Positions 31,739-42,159 are shown, counted from the stretch's first letter. The stretch: 64,000 bases of DNA from Plantactinospora mayteni (GCF_016862935.1 NZ_BONX01000049.1:1-64000), one strand, 5' to 3'. Notes: generated by a model from the letters alone, not told the origin. Numbers and translations are program-made.

Positions 31739-33376
31739 ATGGACTCCGACAGCGCCGGTCCAGGCCGCCCGGCGGAGCCGCTGCCCGCCGAGTTCGGCTC
31801 GGCCGAGCGGAACGCCGACGGCGGCGACCGGGCGAGCCGGCTGTCGCCGGTGCCCGCCTCGCCCAGCCTGGTCACCGACTCGGTGATCGCCCGGCCGTTG
31901 CAGGAGCGGATGCGCTCCTCGGGCGACGAGCCGATCGGCGTGGTGATCGAGCTGCGTACCCGATATCTGGGCGGGGTGCGCCGGGCACAGTCCCGGGTCG
32001 GGGAGCTGATCCGGCAGGTCGCCGGCACCGGCCCGCCGGTCTGGCCGATCGGCTCGTACGTCAGCAGCGCCCTCACCGCCGCGCAGATCCGCGCCCTGGT
32101 GGCCGCCGACGCCGAGGAGGCCGAGGAGGTCGCCCAGGAGCAGGCGGAGCTGGAGGCCGGGCTGGCGGAGCAGGCGCCACGGCCCGGCCCGGCCACCGAG
32201 GAACCGTCGGCGTCGACGGTCGGCGCCGGTCCCGCCCCGCGCTCGGCGATCCACCGGATCTGGCCCAACTTCGAGGTGCAGCCGCTCATCCACCGCTCGG
32301 TGGTGACCACCAAGTGCCAGGCGGCGCACCGGGCCTTCAACGCGTACGGCCAGGACATCGTCTGGGCGGTGCTCGACTCCGGCATCGACGAGGGGCACGC
32401 GCACTTCCAGCGGCACGGCAACCTGGCGCTGACCCCGCCGCTGGCGCACCGCTCCTTCGTCGGCGGCAGCGACGCGGAGGCGACGAAGGATCTGGCCGGG
32501 CACGGTACGCACGTGGCCGGGATCCTGGCCGGCGAGCAGATCGTCGGAGACGACGAGAATCCGCTGACCGCCGCCACCTTCTACCAGCCGGACGCGGGCG
32601 ACCTGCGTACCGAGCGACTGCGGCTGCGCTCGATCAGCGGGATGGCGCCGCGCTGCCGGCTGCTCTCCTGCAAGATCCTCCGGGACGACGGCTCCGGTGA
32701 CATGGCGGCGGTGCTGGCCGCGCTGGAGTACATCCAGGAACTCAACGACTACGGCCGGGAACTCCTGGTGCACGGGGTGAACCTGTCGGTCGGCTATCCG
32801 TTCGACCCGACCTGGTTCGCCACCGGGCTCAGCCCGATCTGCCGGGAGGTCGACCGGCTGGTGCAGTCCGGCGTGGTCGTGGTGGCCGCGGCCGGCAACA
32901 CCGGGTACGGCTATGTCATCGATGCCGGTGGCCGGCGGATGCGGACGGCGTTCGACCTGACCATCAACGACCCGGGCAACGCCGAACTGGCCATCACGGT
33001 CGGTGCCACCTCGTGCCGGCCGCACGCCTCCGGCGTCTCCTACTTCTCCTCCAAGGGCCCCACCGGGGACGGCCGGGCCAAGCCGGACCTGGTCGCACCG
33101 GGCGAGCGGGTGATCAGCGCCGGTACCGGCCGGCTGCTGGACCAGGCGCTCGCCAGCGTCCCCGGCGCGACCTACGTGGAGAACTCCGGCACCTCGATGG
33201 CGGCACCGCACGTCTCCGGCGTGGCGGCGGCGTTCATGTCGGTGCACCAGGAGTTCATCGGCCGCCCGCACCGGGTCAAGCGGGCACTGCTCGACTCCGC
33301 CACCGACCTCGGTCGGGACCGTTCGTTCCAGGGCCGTGGGCTCGTCGACGCGATGCGCGCCCTCCAGTCGGTCTGA
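31739..33376 (+). CDS. S8 (subtilisin-like) serine protease
   Basis: Encodes 545 residues. The triad is D213 (AVLDSGID), H258 (GHGTHVAG) and S486 (NSGTSMAAPHVSG), with the oxyanion Asn region VVAAAGNTG. There is no signal peptide or TM segment; a 180-residue N-terminal part with an acidic coiled-coil (LVAADAEEAEEVAQEQAELE) replaces a normal secretion pre-pro region, so the enzyme is probably intracellular and held in check or recruited by that part. ATG 31739 follows GGGAGGA; ATG 31712 is an alternative. The alpha/beta hydrolase follows after 27 bp, which implies one functional unit. Confidence 0.92.
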   Translation: MDSDSAGPGRPAEPLPAEFGSAERNADGGDRASRLSPVPASPSLVTDSVIARPLQERMRSSGDEPIGVVIELRTRYLGGVRRAQSRVGELIRQVAGTGPPVWPIGSYVSSALTAAQIRALVAADAEEAEEVAQEQAELEAGLAEQAPRPGPATEEPSASTVGAGPAPRSAIHRIWPNFEVQPLIHRSVVTTKCQAAHRAFNAYGQDIVWAVLDSGIDEGHAHFQRHGNLALTPPLAHRSFVGGSDAEATKDLAGHGTHVAGILAGEQIVGDDENPLTAATFYQPDAGDLRTERLRLRSISGMAPRCRLLSCKILRDDGSGDMAAVLAALEYIQELNDYGRELLVHGVNLSVGYPFDPTWFATGLSPICREVDRLVQSGVVVVAAAGNTGYGYVIDAGGRRMRTAFDLTINDPGNAELAITVGATSCRPHASGVSYFSSKGPTGDGRAKPDLVAPGERVISAGTGRLLDQALASVPGATYVENSGTSMAAPHVSGVAAAFMSVHQEFIGRPHRVKRALLDSATDLGRDRSFQGRGLVDAMRALQSV

Positions 33377-33403
33377 CCCGTCGCCCCCCGATGAGGTGTT
33401 GAG

Positions 33404-34747
33404 ATGCAGTTCCCGTACGCCGAGGTGGAGTTCCGGTCCACCGGCGCGACCCACGACGACGCACAGCGGCGGGCCGCGGTGGAGCTGGTCGCCTCCTCGG
33501 GCGCCACCGACGTACTCGTGCTCTGCCACGGCTGGAACAACGACATCCCGGCCGCCCGCCGCCTCTACCAGCGGCTCACCGACAGCCTGGCGGCGGTCCG
33601 CCCGGCGGTGCCCGGTGCGGCGTCCCGGACCCTGGCCGTGGTCGGCGCGCTCTGGCCGTCGATCCGCTGGTCCGACGAGGACGAGGTGGCCGGCGGTGGA
33701 GTGGCGGTCGGCGACGAGGCCGCCGCACTGACCGGGGCGATCGCGACCCGGGTCGAGGATCCGGCCCGGGCGGCGCTGCTGACCGGGCTGGTGCCGAGGC
33801 TGACGGACTCGGCCGAGGCCCGCCAGCAGTTCCTCGACGCCCTGCGGGAGCAGCTCCCGCCCCGGCCGGGGCCGGACGCCACGGAGCCGGACGCCACGGG
33901 GGTGGACGAGGATCCGCCGCCGGCGGCGCTGCTGCACGGCGACGCGGAGACGGTCTTCCAGGCGGTGGGTGGTCCCGAGGTCGACTTCGGGTTGCCGGAG
34001 CGGGCCGGCGGCGCGGCCGACACCACGGCCGGCGGGACGGCCGACGTGGTGGCCGACGGGATGGCCGATCCGGCGGCCGGCGGGGCGGCCGGGTTCGGCT
34101 TCGACCTCGACAGCGTACTGGCCAAGGCGCGCGGGGTGCTGAACATCACCACCTACTACACGATGAAGGACCGGGCCGGGAAGGTCGGTTCCGGTGGCAT
34201 CGCCACGCTGCTGCCCGAGCTGGCCCGGGCGTCGGGGTCCGGGGTACGGCTGCACCTGGCCGGGCACTCGTTCGGGGCCCGGGTGCTGGCCGCCGCGGCG
34301 GTACGACACCCCCGGCTGCACTCCTGCACGCTGTTGCAGGGCGCGTTCAGCCATCACGGGTTCGCGGTGGACTTCAACGGTCGGGGCGAGAACGGGCTGT
34401 TCCGCTCGCTGCTGGCCGACCGGCAGTTGACCGGCCCGATGCTGGTCACGCACACCGTCAACGACCGCGCGGTCGGCCTGGCGTACGCGGCGGCGTCCCG
34501 GCTCGCCCGGCAGGCCGGTGCCGGACTCGGCGACGCCGACGACCCGTACGGCGGAATCGGCCGCAACGGGGCGCTGAAGACGCCCGAGGTGGTCCAGCCC
34601 GGCGTCGAACTGCTGGAGGTGGGCGGCAGCTACCAGTTCCAGCCGGGTCGGGTATTCAACCTGAAAGCGGACAGGTTCGTCAGCTCGCACGGCGACGTCA
34701 CCGGCCGACAGGTCGCCTACGCTCTGTACTGTGCCATCAGCAGTTAG
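33404..34747 (+). CDS. Alpha/beta-hydrolase-fold protein paired with S8 protease
   Basis: Encodes 447 residues. The N-terminal VLVLCHGWNNDIPAARRLY is an oxyanion-hole segment, and VRLHLAGHSFGARVLAAAAV contains the nucleophile elbow with S289. Between them lies a long Ala/Gly/Asp-rich linker (about 150-235) that looks disordered. A late His in FVSSHGDVTG could complete the triad. No export signal. The gene follows the S8 protease after 27 bp and is followed by an independent anti-sigma gene. Lipase, esterase or non-catalytic adaptor roles are all open. Confidence 0.75.
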   Translation: MQFPYAEVEFRSTGATHDDAQRRAAVELVASSGATDVLVLCHGWNNDIPAARRLYQRLTDSLAAVRPAVPGAASRTLAVVGALWPSIRWSDEDEVAGGGVAVGDEAAALTGAIATRVEDPARAALLTGLVPRLTDSAEARQQFLDALREQLPPRPGPDATEPDATGVDEDPPPAALLHGDAETVFQAVGGPEVDFGLPERAGGAADTTAGGTADVVADGMADPAAGGAAGFGFDLDSVLAKARGVLNITTYYTMKDRAGKVGSGGIATLLPELARASGSGVRLHLAGHSFGARVLAAAAVRHPRLHSCTLLQGAFSHHGFAVDFNGRGENGLFRSLLADRQLTGPMLVTHTVNDRAVGLAYAAASRLARQAGAGLGDADDPYGGIGRNGALKTPEVVQPGVELLEVGGSYQFQPGRVFNLKADRFVSSHGDVTGRQVAYALYCAISS

Positions 34748-34890
34748 CGATAACTGCTGCGTGGGCCACCCGGAGCGGGGGTGTCACGCTTGCCCGGGAG
34801 CCCGAATTTCGGTCGTCTTTGATTTGACTCGGCCACCGGTGGGTACCGTCCGCGCTGTACCCTGACGGGTCCGGTGACCTTGGAGGCGCC

Positions 34891-35409
34891 ATGACGGACG
34901 GTCCGTTGCACGATCAACGGACGGAGCCACAGCATGGGCCCCTGTTGCTCCAGGCCGACTTCGACGCGGAGCGGGTCGCCGACGTACGGCGGACGCTGAC
35001 CGTGTGCCTCCTCGCGGCCGGCCTGGCCGGGGAGCGGCTGGACGACTTCGTGACCGCGGTCAACGAGGCGATGACCAACGCGGTCCGGCACGGCGGCGGA
35101 AGCGGCGAGCTGCGGTTCTGGCGGCGGCGGCACCTGGTCTGTGAGATCCGGGACCACGGGAGGGGCTTCGCCGAGCCGCTACCGACCATCCCGACCCGCC
35201 GGCCCCGGCCGTCCGCCAACGGCGGGATGGGGCTCTGGCTGGCCCAGGAACTCGCCGACTCGATGGAGGTACGCAGCGGCGCCGACGGTGTCCGGGTACG
35301 GCTGACCATGGCCGTCACCGACCCGGCCGAGGTGTCGCCGGCCTCCGGGTCGGACGGCGTGACCGGCTCCGGCGGCCCGGGCCCGGCCCAGATCGACCGG
35401 GCGAGGTAA
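34891..35409 (+). CDS. Anti-sigma-factor-type ATP-binding protein (RsbW-like HATPase)
   Basis: Encodes 172 residues. A GHKL ATPase with N-box VNEAMTNAVRHGGG (about 50-63), D/G box IRDHGRGF and C-terminal G box GGMGLWLAQEL. Such single-domain proteins phosphorylate anti-anti-sigma factors or bind sigma factors in actinomycete stress and development. ATG 34891 follows TGGAGG. No anti-anti-sigma or sigma partner is adjacent, so its target is elsewhere. Confidence 0.88.
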   Translation: MTDGPLHDQRTEPQHGPLLLQADFDAERVADVRRTLTVCLLAAGLAGERLDDFVTAVNEAMTNAVRHGGGSGELRFWRRRHLVCEIRDHGRGFAEPLPTIPTRRPRPSANGGMGLWLAQELADSMEVRSGADGVRVRLTMAVTDPAEVSPASGSDGVTGSGGPGPAQIDRAR

Positions 35410-35498
35410 CCGGTCGTCCAGTTGATGTTCGTTTGACCTCGATCATCTCGGCCGGAAGTGTGGCTGGTGTTCCCCGTCCCGATTCGGAGGCACCGGCG

Positions 35499-36767
35499 TT
35501 GTTCTCACCCGACCGTTCCCACCGATCTCGTAAGCTGCTGGCCGCGTCGGCCCTCGGCCTCGCGCTGGCCCTGGTCACCGGCGCCACCCCGGCCGGCGCC
35601 GTCCCCGCCGTCGCGGACCCGACCGCCGGCACCGCGCCGACGATCTCGGCGGCGCCCGGCACCCTCGCCCCCGGAGTGACCTACCGGGAGTTCACCCGTC
35701 CCACCGCCGGGGTCGAGGTGCCGCTCCATCTCGTCGAGGTGGACCTACGCAACCCGCTGGTCACGGTCGACCTGATCACGGCGGGTGCGGTCGCGGCCCG
35801 GGCACCGATCTCCGCGCAGGCCGACAGCCGGCGGGCGATCGCGGCGGTCAACGGGGACTTCTTCAACATCAGCAACACCCAGCCCGGGGTCGAGGTGACC
35901 GGGTCCGCGGTCGGCCCGGCGATCTCCGGCGGGGACGAGCTGAAGGCGGCCGTACCGAACGGGCAGCGGTTCGGCCCGGGGCTGCCGCCGGGTACGGCCA
36001 CCTCCGACGTACTCGGGGTCGGGGTGGACCGGGTCGGTCGGCTCGCCCGGGTCGGTCTGAAGGGTACGGTCTCGGCCGGCCGGCAGCGGTTCCCGGTCAC
36101 CGGCTTCAACCAGTACGCCCTGCCGGTGGGTGGGGTCGGGGTCTTCGACAGCGACTGGGGCGGCGTCTCCCGCAAGCGGTCCACCTGCGGCACCGACACC
36201 GACCGGGCCGCGCCGTGCAGCACCGACACGTACGAGTTGAGCCTCCGGCACGGCCGAGTGGTGCAGACCGGCACCGAGCCGGGTACCGGGGCGATCGCCC
36301 GGGACACCGTGGTACTGGTCGGCCGGGAGCAGGGCGCCCAGGCACTGCGCGGGTTCGAGGTCGGCGACCGGGTACGCGTCGACTACGACCTGGTGCCGGA
36401 CACCCGGATCCCGTTCCGGTTCGCGGTCGGCGGGTTCCCGATCCTCCGCGACGGCGAGCCGCTGGCCGGGCTGGACGGGCGGACGGCCGCCATCCGTACC
36501 GCCGCCGGAATCAGCGCCGACGGCCGCCGCCTCTACCTGCTGGCGATCGACGGCGCCGGGCCCGGCCTGACCATCCTCGACCTGGCCCTGACCCTGCGCG
36601 AGCTGGGCGCCGCCAGCGGGGTCAACCTGGACGGCGGCGGGTCGACCACCCTGGTCACCCGGAACGTCGCCGAGCCCGCCGTCGAGGTCCGTAACCACCC
36701 GTCCGGCGGCGCGGAGCGGCCGGTGCCGAACGGCATCGGCGTCTTCTCCCGGCTCGGCTCCCGGTAG
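35499..36767 (+). CDS. Secreted phosphodiester glycosidase (NAGPA-like) family protein
   Basis: 422 residues from TTG 35499, which follows GGAGG (35486-35490) at ideal spacing and gives a clean signal peptide (RKLLAASALGLALALVTG, cleavage near TPAGA); the frame is open from TTG 35433. The mature part holds the NAGPA fold landmarks AAVNGDFFNI, the GG(F/Y)P-type FAVGGFPILRDG, TAAGISADGRRLYLLAIDG and NLDGGGSTTLV. It should hydrolyse a sugar phosphodiester outside the cell, perhaps in teichoic acid or capsule turnover. Confidence 0.88.
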   Translation: MFSPDRSHRSRKLLAASALGLALALVTGATPAGAVPAVADPTAGTAPTISAAPGTLAPGVTYREFTRPTAGVEVPLHLVEVDLRNPLVTVDLITAGAVAARAPISAQADSRRAIAAVNGDFFNISNTQPGVEVTGSAVGPAISGGDELKAAVPNGQRFGPGLPPGTATSDVLGVGVDRVGRLARVGLKGTVSAGRQRFPVTGFNQYALPVGGVGVFDSDWGGVSRKRSTCGTDTDRAAPCSTDTYELSLRHGRVVQTGTEPGTGAIARDTVVLVGREQGAQALRGFEVGDRVRVDYDLVPDTRIPFRFAVGGFPILRDGEPLAGLDGRTAAIRTAAGISADGRRLYLLAIDGAGPGLTILDLALTLRELGAASGVNLDGGGSTTLVTRNVAEPAVEVRNHPSGGAERPVPNGIGVFSRLGSR

Positions 36768-37016
36768 CGGGCAACCGCTCCCGGCCGTCACGCGCCACCC
36801 GACGCGCCTGGCGAGTCGGCGTGACGAGCGGGCTGCGCCGCCGCTGGCGTCAGGCGCAACAACGGCCCGAGCCGGGGTGGGCCACGTTGGCGGGTGGTGT
36901 GTGGGTGGCAGACGCGTTGGTCGACCCCGGCGGGCGTCTGCGAGGCTGTCGGTGGGCCGCGCTGGAACCCGGCGTGGCACGCGGCCACCTGGATCGTCGC
37001 CCGTCAACATGTATTG

Positions 37017-38501
37017 ATGCGGCGCAAGGGCCTGAATTTACACACCGGAACTCCGACCCAACATGGACCCGGTACGCCGGAACAGCCCGGCACCGCCACA
37101 CCATTGGAGTCGCCTGAGCCTGAGAGGCCACGGCCGGCGGGCCCTCGCGCACTGCCGTACCTGTTGGCGGGAATCGCGTTCGTCCTCTACGAACTGCTGT
37201 CGGTCGTACGCCATCTCACCGGCCGGACGACCGGATTCGATCTTGGGATCTTCGAACAGGTGGTCCGGCAGTACGCACACCTCAACACCCCGGTCAGCGA
37301 GCTCAAGGGGCCGGGCGTCAACATCCTGGGCGACCACTTCAGCCCGATACTGGCGGCGCTCGGCCCGGTCTATCTCCTCTTCCCAAGCCCTGTCACGCTG
37401 CTCACGGTCCAGGCCGCGGCGTTCGCCCTCTCCGTCGTACCAGTCACCCGGCTGGCCATCGGCACCTGCGGCACCCGCCTCGGCGGCATCCTCGGCGCGG
37501 CCTACGCGTTGTCCTGGGGGATACAGAGCGCGGTGGCCTTCGACTTCCACGAGACCTGCCTGGCAGTCGTCTTCGTGGCCTTCTGCGTGGAACGGCTGTA
37601 CCGGCAGGAGTGGTGGGCGGCATTCGGCTATGCCCTTCCCCTGCTCCTCGTCAAGGAAGACCTCGGACTCACCGTGGCCGCGATCGGCATCTACATCGTG
37701 CTGCGCGGACCGAAGAAGACGGGCGCGCTACTCACCCTCGTGGGAGTGGCCGCCTGCTGCCTGACGATGCTGGTCCTGATCCCACACCTCAACGTGTACG
37801 GCCAGAACACCTACCTGGGCCAGGCCTCCGGCGCTGTCGGGAACCCTCTGGTCCGGTTTGTCATGCCCATCCAGAAACTCGAGACCGTCCTGATGCTGCT
37901 CGCTCCGACGGCCTTCCTGGCCCTGCGCTCCCCCATACTGATCATCGCGCTCCCCACGATCGCCTGGCGATTCTGGGCAACCAACCCGGCCTACTGGGGG
38001 ACAGATCTCCACTACAGTGCGGTGCTGATGCCGGTCGTCTTTGCCGCCGCCGCAGCAGCCGTACCGCGCGTGCACGCCACAGTGCGGGCGGCGCTGCCGC
38101 GATACTCCGGGCAGTTCCACCGGGCGATCGGCGCGTGGTGCGTCACGTTCGTCGTACTGCTGTCCGTGCAATCTCCCATCGGCCAACTCTTCCGCGCCGC
38201 AGCCTGGCGACCCGTACTGTCGTCGGCGGAACGGGAAACGCTGGGGACCATTCCGGACCAAGCGACAGTCGCCGCCGAGAACTCCCTGGCACCGCAGCTC
38301 ACCAACCGTACGACGGTCTACCTCTTTCCCAGCTATCCCAATCAGCAGTTCCGCCCGGACTGGGTGGCAGTCGTCGATCCCCCCGTACCGGGACTCGCGC
38401 CGGCCGACCAGCAACTGACCGCGATACAACAACTGCCAGCGCTCGGCTACGAACTGACGGACCGAAGGGAACAGGTGAGTCTCTACCGGCTGACGCGGTA
38501 G
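37017..38501 (+). CDS. DUF2079 polytopic membrane protein
   Basis: Encodes 494 residues with about 11 hydrophobic segments. The family mark is FDLGIFEQVVRQYAHLNTPV near the first helix, followed by ILGDHFSPILAALGPVYLLF and DFHETCLAVVFVAFCVERLY. DUF2079 proteins resemble GT-C glycosyltransferases such as mannosyltransferases, but activity is unproven. ATG 37017 is chosen after an unstructured 40-residue N-terminus; the start is not certain. Base composition and codon choice look somewhat lower in GC than neighbours, so transfer is possible. Monocistronic. Confidence 0.8.
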   Translation: MRRKGLNLHTGTPTQHGPGTPEQPGTATPLESPEPERPRPAGPRALPYLLAGIAFVLYELLSVVRHLTGRTTGFDLGIFEQVVRQYAHLNTPVSELKGPGVNILGDHFSPILAALGPVYLLFPSPVTLLTVQAAAFALSVVPVTRLAIGTCGTRLGGILGAAYALSWGIQSAVAFDFHETCLAVVFVAFCVERLYRQEWWAAFGYALPLLLVKEDLGLTVAAIGIYIVLRGPKKTGALLTLVGVAACCLTMLVLIPHLNVYGQNTYLGQASGAVGNPLVRFVMPIQKLETVLMLLAPTAFLALRSPILIIALPTIAWRFWATNPAYWGTDLHYSAVLMPVVFAAAAAAVPRVHATVRAALPRYSGQFHRAIGAWCVTFVVLLSVQSPIGQLFRAAAWRPVLSSAERETLGTIPDQATVAAENSLAPQLTNRTTVYLFPSYPNQQFRPDWVAVVDPPVPGLAPADQQLTAIQQLPALGYELTDRREQVSLYRLTR

Positions 38502-38691
38502 GCCCCGGTACTTCCTCGACGACACCGACCCCACCTCAACGGCCTTCTGCCGCCGGTGTAGGCCAGCTCGCCGAGAGCTACCGGGGGCCGCCGCAAGACA
38601 TCCGCAGTCGTGCTCGCACACCTACCCCCGGCCGTTCGGGCCGGACGCGCCGGGGGCCCGGGGGCTGCCATTCCGGACGGGTTGGCCGGAC

Positions 38692-39558
38692 CTAACGGAG
38701 GAAGTCGGCGAGTCCGGCGAGGTCGTCGGTGTTGATGTGGTCGACGTCGGCGGCCAGGAGTTCCCGCCAGATCGCGTCCCGCTCCGGACCGGGCAGGTCC
38801 GGCGTGGCCCAGAACCGTACCCGCTGGCCGTCGCGGTGCGCGGTCTGGACGAACGAACGCAACCTGATGCGCTCGGCGGCCGGCATCGCCCCGACACCCC
38901 GCCAAGTGAAGAGGTTGGTCCAGTTGTCACTGATCAGCGGGATGAACGAGGCCGGCGCTCCGGAGTCGAGGTCGGCGGCCCGGCCGTCGTAGAAGGCGTA
39001 CCTGGCCCGTTGGGCGGCCATCAGGTCACGCGGCCGGTCTCCGCTGACCACCACGGTCACCGCGCCCTGCCGGACCCGTCCGGCGGAGTACGTGGTCAGC
39101 ACCCGCTGATAGTCCCGCAGCACCCGGTGCAGCTCGGTGTAGGTGTCCGCGCCGGTGTTCTTGATGTCGACCAGCAGTTGCAGTTGCTGGTGGCTGTGCG
39201 CGAAGACCCTGCCGTGGTTGGCCCGCACCCGCCGGGCCAGCGGTTCGAGATAGAGGCTGCTCAGGGTACGACCCGGTACCACGTCCTCCGGATCGTGGCC
39301 GACCAGCAGTTCGCCGTCGACCAGGTAGATGTCGGCCTCCACACTGGTGAAGCCGTGGTCGAGCGCGTCGAACAGCGGGCGCTCGTGTTCGTAGTCGTTG
39401 TGCGCGTGGGCCTGGGGCAACGGGCGGGTCCTGCCCCCCGGCCGTCCACCGCGGACGGTGTCCGGGGCCTGGGCCGGGCCGGCCGCCTGGGCGGCCGGCG
39501 CGCCGAGGCCCACGACGGCACCGGCCAGCACCAGGGAACCCAGCATGCGACGCTTCAT
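38692..39558 (-). CDS. Secreted PI-PLC/GDPD-like phosphodiesterase
   Basis: Encodes 288 residues. The signal peptide MKRRMLGSLVLAGAVVGLGA ends near AQAA. The mature protein starts with HAHNDYEHERPLFDALDHGF followed by TSVEADIYLV, the metal/substrate loop of the PLC-like phosphodiesterase superfamily (AIM6-like group). LLVDIKN and TPDLPGPERDAIWRELL complete the barrel. Expected activity: hydrolysis of a phosphodiester head group outside the cell; some members are catalytically dead. Confidence 0.85.
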   Translation of the reverse strand: MKRRMLGSLVLAGAVVGLGAPAAQAAGPAQAPDTVRGGRPGGRTRPLPQAHAHNDYEHERPLFDALDHGFTSVEADIYLVDGELLVGHDPEDVVPGRTLSSLYLEPLARRVRANHGRVFAHSHQQLQLLVDIKNTGADTYTELHRVLRDYQRVLTTYSAGRVRQGAVTVVVSGDRPRDLMAAQRARYAFYDGRAADLDSGAPASFIPLISDNWTNLFTWRGVGAMPAAERIRLRSFVQTAHRDGQRVRFWATPDLPGPERDAIWRELLAADVDHINTDDLAGLADFLR

Positions 39559-39639
39559 CGCGTTCGCCTCCTGTCTAGTCGATCATGGATCGATCCGCAC
39601 CGTAACCGGGCCGGACCTGCGCCGCCACGGCCCCGTGGT

Positions 39640-39821
39640 GAACCGCGGATGAAGAGCCTCCGACACCGGCCGGCACAGCGGCAGGCAGCACAACGGCGAG
39701 CGGCACCACAACCGGCGGGACAAGCGTCGGGACAACGACAGGCGGGACAGTGGCGGGCGGGACAGTGGCGGGCGAGCCCACGACCGACAGGACAGCGACC
39801 AGCGGGACAGCAACCAGCGGG
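39640..39821. repeat. Degenerate GGGACAG-type intergenic repeats
   Basis: A run of imperfect 12-18 bp units built on CGGGACA(G/A) (for example GGCGGGACAGTGGC twice at about 39743-39771). It fills the gap between the PLC-like gene and the EF-G2 terminator; no gene is seen here. Confidence 0.6.
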
Positions 39822-39860
39822 GACGCTGGCCCCGCCCGAGGTACGGGCGGGGCCAGCGTC
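39822..39860 (-). terminator. Strong hairpin terminator after EF-G2
   Basis: Perfect 17-bp stem (GACGCTGGCCCCGCCCG and its complement) with loop AGGTA, 58 bp beyond the stop of the minus-strand EF-G paralogue. The strongest hairpin noticed in the window. Confidence 0.75.
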
Positions 39861-39918
39861 GGGCCCTACGGCCCGGCCGGCCGGGGCAGTCGAGCCTGCC
39901 CGCTACCGGCGGTCGGCG

Positions 39919-42021
39919 TCAGCGCGGCGACACGGCGCCGTGGACCGCGCTCGGCACCGGCTGGTAGCCGGTGGCCCGGGTGCTGAACGTCCCCCGGCCC
40001 TGGCTCCGGCTGCGCAGCCGGGTCGCGTAGCCGAACAGTTCGGCCAGCGGCACGGTCGCGGTGACCACCACGGTCCCGGCCCGGGTGGTCGAGCCGACGA
40101 CCCGGCCACGCCGGGCTGCCAGGTCGCCCAGCACCGCACCGACGGCGTCGTCCGGCACGGTCACGGTCACCTCGACCACCGGTTCCAGCAGGACCAGCTC
40201 GCTGGCGGCCAGCGCCGCCCGCAGCGCGAGCCGGCCGGCGGTACGGAACGCCATCTCCGAGGAGTCCTTCACGTGGGTGGCACCGTCGGTCAGGGTGACC
40301 CGCAGCCCGATCACCGGGTGGCCGCCGATCGGCCCGTCGGCGAGTGCGTCCCGGCAGCCGGCCTCGACCGCCCGGACGTACTCCTTCGGGACCCGACCGC
40401 CGACCACGGTCGAGGCGAACGCGAAGTCCGGTACGTCGCCGCCGCCCGCCGTGACGTCACCGTCCAGCGGCGCCAGGTCGAGGACGACGTGCGCCCACTG
40501 ACCCGCACCGCCGTCCTGCTTGACGTGCCGGTATACCAGCCCGGTCACGCCACGCACGACGGTCTCCCGGTACGCCACCTGCGGCCGGCCCACGGTCACC
40601 TCCAGCCCGACGTCCTGGCGGATCTTCTCCACCGCCACCTCCAGGTGCAGTTCTCCCATTCCGGAGAGCACGGTCTGGCCGGTCTCCGGATCGGTCCGGA
40701 CGGCCAGCGACGGATCCTCCTCGACCAGCCGGGCGAACGCCGTGGCCATCCGCCCGGTGTCGGTGCTCCGGCGGGCTTCGACGGCGACCGAGACCACCGG
40801 GTCGGCGGCGGTCGGCGGTTCGAGCAGCAGCGGCGCGTCGGTGGCGCAGAGCGTCGCTCCGACCCGGGCCGCCTTCAGCCCGACCACCGCGACGATGTCG
40901 CCGGCCGCCGCCCGGTCCACCTCGGTGTGCCGGTCGGCCTGCACCCGCAGGATCCGGCTGATCCGTTCGGTACGCCCGGCTCCGGCATCCAGCACCACGC
41001 CTCCCTTCTGGACCGTTCCCGCGTAGACCCGCAGGTAGCTCAGCCGGCCGGTACCGGTCGAGTTGACCTTGAACACCAGTGCGGTGAACGGTGCCGCCGG
41101 GTCGGCGGCCCGCTCCCGCTGCTCGCCGCCGGAGGTGCTGCCGCGTACCGCCGGGACGTCCAGCGGCGACGGCAGGTAGGCGACCGCCGCGTCCAGCAGC
41201 GGCTCGATGCCCCTGTTCTTGTACGCCGAACCACAGAGCACCACCAGGCCGTCCCCGTCCCGGGTCAGATCCCGCAGCGCGTGCCGGAGTGTCTCGGCGG
41301 TCAGGGTCGACCGTTCGCAGTACTCCTCCAGTGCGGCCGGATGCCGCTCGGCGACCGCCTCGGCCAGCAGCCGGCGACGTCGCTCCGCCTCCTCCCGCAG
41401 CTCGTCCGGCACCGGACCCTCGACGAAGGTCTCCGCGCCGTCGGCCCAGACCAGCGACCGCATCGCCACCAGGTCCACCACACCGGTGAAGCCCTCCTCC
41501 TGACCGATCGGCAACTGCACCACCAGCGGGGTGACCCGGAGCTTGTCCCGGATCGACCGGACCGCCGTGTCCAGGTCGGCGCCGGCCCGGTCCAGCTTGT
41601 TGACGAAGGCGATCCGGGGTACGCCGTGCCGGTCGGCCTGCCGCCACACCGACTCGCTCTGCGGCTCGACCCCGGCGACACCGTCGAAGACCGCGATCGC
41701 GCCGTCGAGTACCCGCAGAGCCCGTTCGACCTCGTCGGCGAAGTCGACGTGTCCGGGGGTGTCGATCAGGTTGATCCGGTGACCGGCCCACTCGCAGCTC
41801 ACCGCGGCGGCGAAGATGGTGATGCCGCGGCTGCGCTCCTGGGCGTCGAAGTCGGTGACGGTCGTCCCGTCGTGCACCTCGCCGCGCTTGTAGGTGGCTC
41901 CGGTGCGGTAGAGGATCCGTTCGGTGGTGGTGGTCTTGCCGGCGTCGACGTGGGCGAGGATGCCCAGGTTACGCAGCCGGGTCAGGGGGTGGGAAACGGA
42001 ACGGTGCAGCTCGGTGCGCAC
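39919..42021 (-). CDS. Elongation factor G paralogue (EF-G2)
   Basis: Encodes 700 residues, full EF-G length. G1 [16 protein letters not shown]3 DTPGHVDF and G4 NKLDRAGAD are intact, with domains II-V following ([17 protein letters not shown] in domain III, ITGWPP-type [14 protein letters not shown] in domain IV). GTG 42021 follows AGAGAGG. It is not beside rpsL-rpsG, so it is a second copy comparable to actinobacterial FusA2; from that family one expects roles in ribosome recycling, stress or slow growth rather than routine translocation. Resistance-type ribosome protection cannot be excluded. A tiny ORF with its own ribosome binding site lies upstream. Confidence 0.88.
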   Translation of the reverse strand: MRTELHRSVSHPLTRLRNLGILAHVDAGKTTTTERILYRTGATYKRGEVHDGTTVTDFDAQERSRGITIFAAAVSCEWAGHRINLIDTPGHVDFADEVERALRVLDGAIAVFDGVAGVEPQSESVWRQADRHGVPRIAFVNKLDRAGADLDTAVRSIRDKLRVTPLVVQLPIGQEEGFTGVVDLVAMRSLVWADGAETFVEGPVPDELREEAERRRRLLAEAVAERHPAALEEYCERSTLTAETLRHALRDLTRDGDGLVVLCGSAYKNRGIEPLLDAAVAYLPSPLDVPAVRGSTSGGEQRERAADPAAPFTALVFKVNSTGTGRLSYLRVYAGTVQKGGVVLDAGAGRTERISRILRVQADRHTEVDRAAAGDIVAVVGLKAARVGATLCATDAPLLLEPPTAADPVVSVAVEARRSTDTGRMATAFARLVEEDPSLAVRTDPETGQTVLSGMGELHLEVAVEKIRQDVGLEVTVGRPQVAYRETVVRGVTGLVYRHVKQDGGAGQWAHVVLDLAPLDGDVTAGGGDVPDFAFASTVVGGRVPKEYVRAVEAGCRDALADGPIGGHPVIGLRVTLTDGATHVKDSSEMAFRTAGRLALRAALAASELVLLEPVVEVTVTVPDDAVGAVLGDLAARRGRVVGSTTRAGTVVVTATVPLAELFGYATRLRSRSQGRGTFSTRATGYQPVPSAVHGAVSPR

Positions 42022-42159
42022 GGCCGATGGCCTCTCTGGATGATCTGTCCAACAGGGGTCAGCGCGATTTCCGGGACGCGCCTGGGCAGGATGCGGCCAG
42101 GCGGGCATTCCCCCGAGCCGGGCAGCCTGATCTGCGGCTTCTCGGCGGCCTCCGACCCG

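Noticed and set aside
31724-34690. 988-codon minus-strand open frame
   Set aside because: Shadow of the S8 protease and hydrolase genes; no motifs and no ribosome binding site.
36768-37016. Short frame starting at 36894 as an N-terminal extension of the DUF2079 protein
   Set aside because: It is Trp/Arg/Pro-rich without ribosome binding site or signal-like sequence; the family starts after ATG 37017.
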